Shown piece after piece: positions 44,536 to 48,760 of a stretch of DNA of 48,760 bases (the stretch's first letter is position 1; the number at the start of each line of letters is the position of its first letter). The stretch is from the NCBI GenBank assembly GCA_030770535.1, contig JASVEC010000116.1, positions 1-48,760 on the forward strand, in the 5' to 3' direction. This DNA comes from Batkoa obscura. Lineage: Eukaryota; Entomophthoromycota; Entomophthoromycetes; Entomophthorales; Batkoaceae. The notes under the pieces were generated by a model that did no database searches, had not been told where the DNA came from, and saw nothing but the letters and a program-made list of their open reading frames with translations. The position numbers and the translations under genes were made by a program.

Positions 44536-44633
44536 GGGGGTGTTTTTTTTGATTTCATCACTTCTCCGTTTTTTGAGCGCTATTTGAGTGGAAAATTTGT
44601 TAGTGAAATTGTTAAATAAAAAAATACGTCCCC
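44536..44633 (-). mobile_element. MITE copy 29
   Basis: 98 bp, GGGGGTGT...ACGTCCCC, flanked by GTTT and ATTT. In opposite orientation to copy 28, about 42 bp away. Confidence 0.95.
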
Positions 44634-44679
44634 ATTTTGTAAAATTATGAAAATAGTTTATTTTATCATCAGGTATTCT

Positions 44680-44681
<2 letters not shown>

Positions 44682-44716
<35 letters not shown>
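44682..44716. repeat. (AAT)n microsatellite
   Basis: About ten AAT units in the 3' flank of the 7TM receptor gene. Confidence 0.9.
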
Positions 44717-44720
<4 letters not shown>

Positions 44721-44790
44721 TTATTAAAAAGCAATTGCAAAAATATAAATAACAATAAGATATTGCTTATTGTTCCAATTCATCATCTTC

Positions 44791-46350
44791 TCATTTTAAG
44801 TCTTTTTTGTCGTAGCTACTTTTAGGGGGAGAAATTATGGACAATAAAGTTTGATTTGAATATAATGAAGCGTTATCTTGATACTTTAAATTAGGTAAAG
44901 CAAAGCTAATAGTTGAGTGGGATCCATCTTTAATTGGAGAAGGTTCAAAATGAGAGGCATTTCTTAATTTAACATTATCACCCTTTGGAGAAATTGATTC
45001 AGTCAATTCAAACTTAGTTAAAATACCATGTCTTTCAGGAGACTTTAATTTTCTTAATGTATTTTTATGTAATTCTTTAAATTGTAATTTCTTCTTTTTT
45101 TGATGATGAAGATAAGCAATAAGTTGAAATACTCCACTTAAATTAGTTGATAAAATAGCTAACGTAAATACCCAGCTTTCTCTATAATCAAATAACATTA
45201 AAAGTAAATGAACTGTTGGCGGAGTATATTGAAAAAAATGAATTAATAAATGAGTTTCTAATTTAATTTCAGCATAATCTAAAGTCATTATTGATTTGCG
45301 ATAAATTTGATGATAAAATTTCTTATTTAAACTTGGATCTTTTAACATTTCACTTTCCAATGTACTTAGTGTTTCTGTTGAGTGGTTCTTATTATTATGA
45401 TGATCATGTTTATAAGTACGTACTAACATATAACCTCCCAATATTAAAATAGCTATTACTAAATACAAAAATAATAATGCTATTGTACTTATCTTCCCTG
45501 CTAATGTTTCATCGTCAATTAAACACCAAAATTCTTCTGGTCCAAATGCATGGAATTGAGCTAATATAGTGGTAGCAATAAGTGGTAAACCAATAATAAT
45601 AAATAAAAGGAACCAATCGTATTTCCCTGTTTTTAATTCATACCCTTTAGTTGCTTTTAAAGCAGTTGAAATAGCAATAAACCCGATTAATAACATATCT
45701 GTTGCTTCTAAAGTATTGATGATAAATCCAATAAATTGACATGAATTTCCAGAAACTAAAGTATCGAATAAAGTAGAATAAACAATTGAAAACGTAAAGA
45801 ATCCACCCACCAATATATCATTAAGTACTGAATAAGTTAATATTCTTAAGCTAGAGTGAAAGCCTACTCGTTTTCTTAATTTATTAACTAAATATAATAA
45901 ATAGCCACAAGCCACAAAATTCAATGATGTAGTAATTAAGCCAACCACAAACATAGTTGATGCGCCAATTGGATCTTTGGAGCGTATATTCTCAGCTTCT
46001 TCACTATCTTCGGTTTCTTTATTTCCATCTTTATTATGACTATGTTCTTTACTACCTTCCACTTTAGTTGTATTAGTTGAAGTCTTACTTGATATTATAG
46101 ATTTTGAAGTAATTACAAGTACATCCTCTTCTTGTTTTAAAACCCGATTGTTTTGAGTTGGGGTTGGTGATGGGTAACTTATATATATTGTTTTTGTTGG
46201 TTCAATTGTTGGCTTTATATTCATTAATAAATCTTCAATAGCTTGAATATCGGGTGATATAATGTCCCCAGCATCATTTAATAAAGTTATTGATGTTATA
46301 TGGGTTAACAAATACAAAAACAATATAGATTGTAGTGAGTTTAGGTGCAT
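44791..46350 (-). CDS. Seven-transmembrane receptor (fungal GPCR-like)
   Basis: Intronless, 519 residues. A signal-like N-terminus (LQSILFLYLLTHITSITLL) is followed by a Ser/Thr/Glu-rich extracellular stretch to about residue 128. Seven hydrophobic segments lie at about 131-155, 170-193, 204-232, 246-264, 284-312, 366-386 and 393-414. Cys204 (start of TM3) and Cys276 (loop before TM5, EFWCLID) could form the disulfide common in GPCRs. The third cytosolic loop (about 313-365) is long and His/Asn rich; a cytosolic tail of about 100 residues is Ser/Lys rich. The layout resembles the cAMP-receptor-like / Git3-type receptors of fungi and amoebae; the ligand cannot be read from sequence. Signalling through a heterotrimeric G protein is inferred. 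Confidence 0.78.
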   Translation of the reverse strand: MHLNSLQSILFLYLLTHITSITLLNDAGDIISPDIQAIEDLLMNIKPTIEPTKTIYISYPSPTPTQNNRVLKQEEDVLVITSKSIISSKTSTNTTKVEGSKEHSHNKDGNKETEDSEEAENIRSKDPIGASTMFVVGLITTSLNFVACGYLLYLVNKLRKRVGFHSSLRILTYSVLNDILVGGFFTFSIVYSTLFDTLVSGNSCQFIGFIINTLEATDMLLIGFIAISTALKATKGYELKTGKYDWFLLFIIIGLPLIATTILAQFHAFGPEEFWCLIDDETLAGKISTIALLFLYLVIAILILGGYMLVRTYKHDHHNNKNHSTETLSTLESEMLKDPSLNKKFYHQIYRKSIMTLDYAEIKLETHLLIHFFQYTPPTVHLLLMLFDYRESWVFTLAILSTNLSGVFQLIAYLHHQKKKKLQFKELHKNTLRKLKSPERHGILTKFELTESISPKGDNVKLRNASHFEPSPIKDGSHSTISFALPNLKYQDNASLYSNQTLLSIISPPKSSYDKKDLK

Positions 46351-48162
46351 GATGTTAATATTGAATTATAAGAATAACAAGAAATAAGAAATAAAAGACT
46401 AAATGTAAGGGAAAATATAAGAAATGGATAAAATTTAGTAAGGGAACCAGCTTATTAAAGTTATTCCAGGTTTGATGTTTTTTTCCTAAAGTTTTTGAAA
46501 CGAAATTTAAGAGTCAGTTCACACTTATTTATAATTTTTTATAACGGTTAAAAACGGTGTCTTTATTAAATTTAAAAAGTTAACTACTCATTTCTAAAAT
46601 TAGTAAAATCATCATTACGATCTGTTACTCCAAAGAATGATTGAAATTGAAAGTTAAACTAGTTATTGAGTTGATGTTAATATTAATTATTTTTTTACTA
46701 TAATTATATAATTTATTCAAATTATCTAATATGTATTTTTTTTCTTTCAACTTGTTTGAACTAATCAAAGCGACACTAAAGAAATTCAATATTTTATGCT
46801 TTTTATTCGTGCAAATAGGGGTGAGCTCATCGAGATCCACTAATTAATTTTTTTATTTATTGCCAAGAATTTATCAATTGGAGTAAGTTAATAAAATGAG
46901 AACTTTAAGTTTGTATTTTAATAGAGAGTTATTTCATTTAAGTTGATTAAGATAATTATAAACATATTAATTAAAACTTTTAAAAAGCTCTTATTATAAA
47001 ACGAAGTCACTCAAATGTAATAAAAGTGTATAAAAGGTAATAAAAAATTATATATTTGATTTTTTATTGTTTATTTTATTTATAACTATACAATCATTAA
47101 TTAATTAATTAATTTCAATGCATTAACTACTTCTAATGCTATATTTCAAATTAAACACAATATCAATTTAGAGGCTCTTGAAGTTATTATCTTTGATAAA
47201 ATAAAAAAGAATTAACTGCTGATTATTAAAATTATAAATAAAATTGGTGGCTTATAAAAAAATTCAACTTTATTTTTAATATACTTTGTTATTTATTATT
47301 TACCTAAAAATAACTTATTTTTACATATTAAAATTAGTAGTTGGATGAGTTGAAATTAAACTTCAACTTTTCTCCGATGTTCAATATTCAGTTTAAATTC
47401 AATAAAAAATTAGTTTCAGTATAACAACTGTGTTTGATATAAAAACATTTTGTCTTTAAATATCAATTCCAATTTAGACACTCATTTTATTTTCAAATAA
47501 AAACTTTTAATTAAAGATAGAATGAGTTTTATATTAAAGGTAGTTATATAAAGTTTTTATAAATTTATTACTATTGAGGTGGTAGTAGTAATATTCATTT
47601 GGAAAGAGAGATTTGAAATAGTAACCTTGTAATAGCTTGAAATTAGATCAATGGTAACAAAAACTTATCAATATTTGTCTAAGTCGAAAATTTTGTTGAG
47701 ATTGAGTTCGTTGATGTGTTTAACTTTGTTTGATTATTTGTAAAACCTGCTTTAATTTTGTTGATAGTTGTTTAAAGGTTCCTGTTTCAAATTTCTTTCT
47801 CCAAATATAATTGGCATCAAATCGAGGTTTACCTTTATAAAGATTTTCTGTTAACAAAAAATTTTATTTTGCTGTATTGCAAAAGTAATTTAAATGTAGT
47901 TTCTTTACAGAATTTGAAGACATTATAAAATAGATATAATATAGTCATTAACTAAATCATAACTACAAAGTTACATCTAACTTATGACACCTCAAAATTC
48001 TATAAGAGAAAATCACATTTAATCTACATTTTTTAATAAGATGATCAAATAAAATAAAATTAGAATTATTAATTAAAGATCAATTTGATAAATAAAAATA
48101 CTATATAAACCCTTAGAGTTAATATTCTCAGGTAAGAGTATTTTCACTTTAGTTATAGATAT
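46351..48162. other. AT-rich intergenic region
   Basis: About 1.8 kb. It contains the receptor promoter side, an (ATTA)n run near 47097-47113 and one short coding relic (47712-47855) listed separately. Nothing else recognised. Confidence 0.45.
47712..47855 (-). pseudogene. Short coding relic preceded by a splice-acceptor-like site
   Basis: On the minus strand, TTTTTTGTTAACAG (acceptor-like) is followed by a frame with NLYKGKPRFDANYIWRKKFE and TGTFKQLSTKLKQVLQ, ending in TAA at about 47712-47714. The same frame continues past the stop with plausible protein (THQRTQSQQNFRLRQ). It may be an exon of a decayed gene. Family not recognised. Confidence 0.25.
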
Positions 48163-48257
48163 GGGGATGTATTTTTTTGCTTAATAATTTTACTAACAAT
48201 TTTTCCGCTCAAGTAGTGCTTAAAAATAGAAAAAAATGAAGCTAAAAAAACACCCCC
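48163..48257 (+). mobile_element. MITE copy 30
   Basis: 95 bp, GGGGATGT...CACCCCC, ATAT both sides. Confidence 0.94.
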
Positions 48258-48499
48258 ATATGTTGTAAATTGATAGAATTTTTATCAAAGTTGATAAAAA
48301 TTCCTAAATTAGCAAAAAATTTACTAACATAACTTATGTATTAATATTAATTAAAGCTGTAATATATAAATAAGTGAACTATCTTAGTATTATAAATATA
48401 TATGTTTTTTGTTATTAGCAGTTAAATTATAAAATTTATTATATTTGTAAATAAAAACCTTAAATTTTTAAAACCAACTAATCAATATTTCTTATTTTA

Positions 48500-48760
48500 T
48501 CTAATGGTTTAGAACTATTTTTTTGTTATGAAAGGTTTTTTAAATGGCTATCAACTATGTTTTTTCTATAATACTTAATAAAAAAATCAAAACTAGTTTT
48601 TTAACTATTATTTATCTTATAATTTTTTCAAATATATAATACAACAACTTTTGAAATTTAAAATAGTTTCTTGTATCTGCTTATGTATTAATTTTTAGAA
48701 ACTTTTTAAAAAACTCTTTGGATCTTAAATTAATTGAACAATTTTTGTATATATTGAATA
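48500..48760 (-). mobile_element. DNA transposon remnant H, degenerate, runs off the right edge
   Basis: The minus strand aligns with divergence to the transposase region from WADTGN to HGKSIVDGHF: segments ATGGCTATCAACTATG, TTCTTGTATCTGCTTATG and TTAGAAACTTTTTAAA correspond to conserved parts of copies A-D. Many substitutions and losses, so it is old. No MITE at the site used in A, E and F. Confidence 0.6.

Noticed and set aside
32415-46350. Operon-like arrangement of same-strand genes
   Set aside because: Genes are eukaryotic, with introns and spacers of 0.4-3.5 kb; a shared strand does not imply a shared transcript.
46625-46840. Minus-strand frame of 71 codons
   Set aside because: Asn/Lys/Ile-rich composition expected of random AT-rich DNA; no motif or start context.
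1132-48257. Possible CRISPR-like array from the repeated 98-bp units
   Set aside because: Units are dispersed, occur in both orientations, have inverted ends and target duplications, and the host is eukaryotic. They are MITEs.

Overview
This window looks like nuclear DNA of an early-diverging fungus, most likely Mucoromycota; that placement is inferred from gene content and style, since no marker gene is present. Supporting points are a strongly AT-rich background, compact genes with 44-65 nt GT..AG introns, two fungal-type MATE transporters, an intronless secreted/transmembrane kelch protein, a 7TM receptor, a PARP of BRCT-WGR-catalytic type and an NSRP1-type splicing factor. Every intact host gene and the one tRNA gene lie on the minus strand.

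Layout. 1-3.1 kb: decayed coding material, including an unidentified multi-exon pseudogene. 3.3-4.4 kb: a protein with a helix-turn-helix and a CENP-B-like domain. 6.6-8.8 kb: a complete seven-exon PARP gene. 9.1-32.1 kb: a transposon island. It holds at least seven copies (A-G) of a DNA transposon of about 2.3-2.5 kb, about 22 copies of a miniature element (MITE) of about 98 bp, a decayed long-chain acyl-CoA synthetase gene and two older dispersed repeats (X, Y). 32.4-46.4 kb: a host block with NSRP1 homologue, MATE transporter 1, tRNA-Ala(AGC), MATE transporter 2, kelch membrane protein and 7TM receptor. 46.4-48.8 kb: AT-rich intergenic DNA with one MITE and an old transposon remnant (H) running off the right edge.

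The transposon system is the main point of interest. The large element has termini starting GGGG(T/C)TGTC, encodes a putative DDE-type transposase that I cannot place in a named superfamily, and sits between 4-bp A/T-rich target duplications. The MITE begins GGGG(A)TGT. One of its ends aligns over about 45 bp with the 3' end of the large element, so it is probably mobilised by the same transposase. Occupied/empty-site comparison inside the large copies themselves shows 4-bp duplications (ATAT, ATTT, TTAT, ATCT). The truncated copies B, C, D and G all break exactly at a MITE, which points to MITE-mediated recombination. Copies B and C are inverted near-duplicates. Copies E and F share an internal deletion that removes the first putative catalytic region. 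No copy here encodes an uninterrupted transposase, but C, A and E each keep long open stretches.

The host genes do not form one pathway. PARP is a DNA-damage response enzyme, NSRP1 a splicing factor, the MATE pair efflux transporters, and the kelch and 7TM proteins are at the cell surface.
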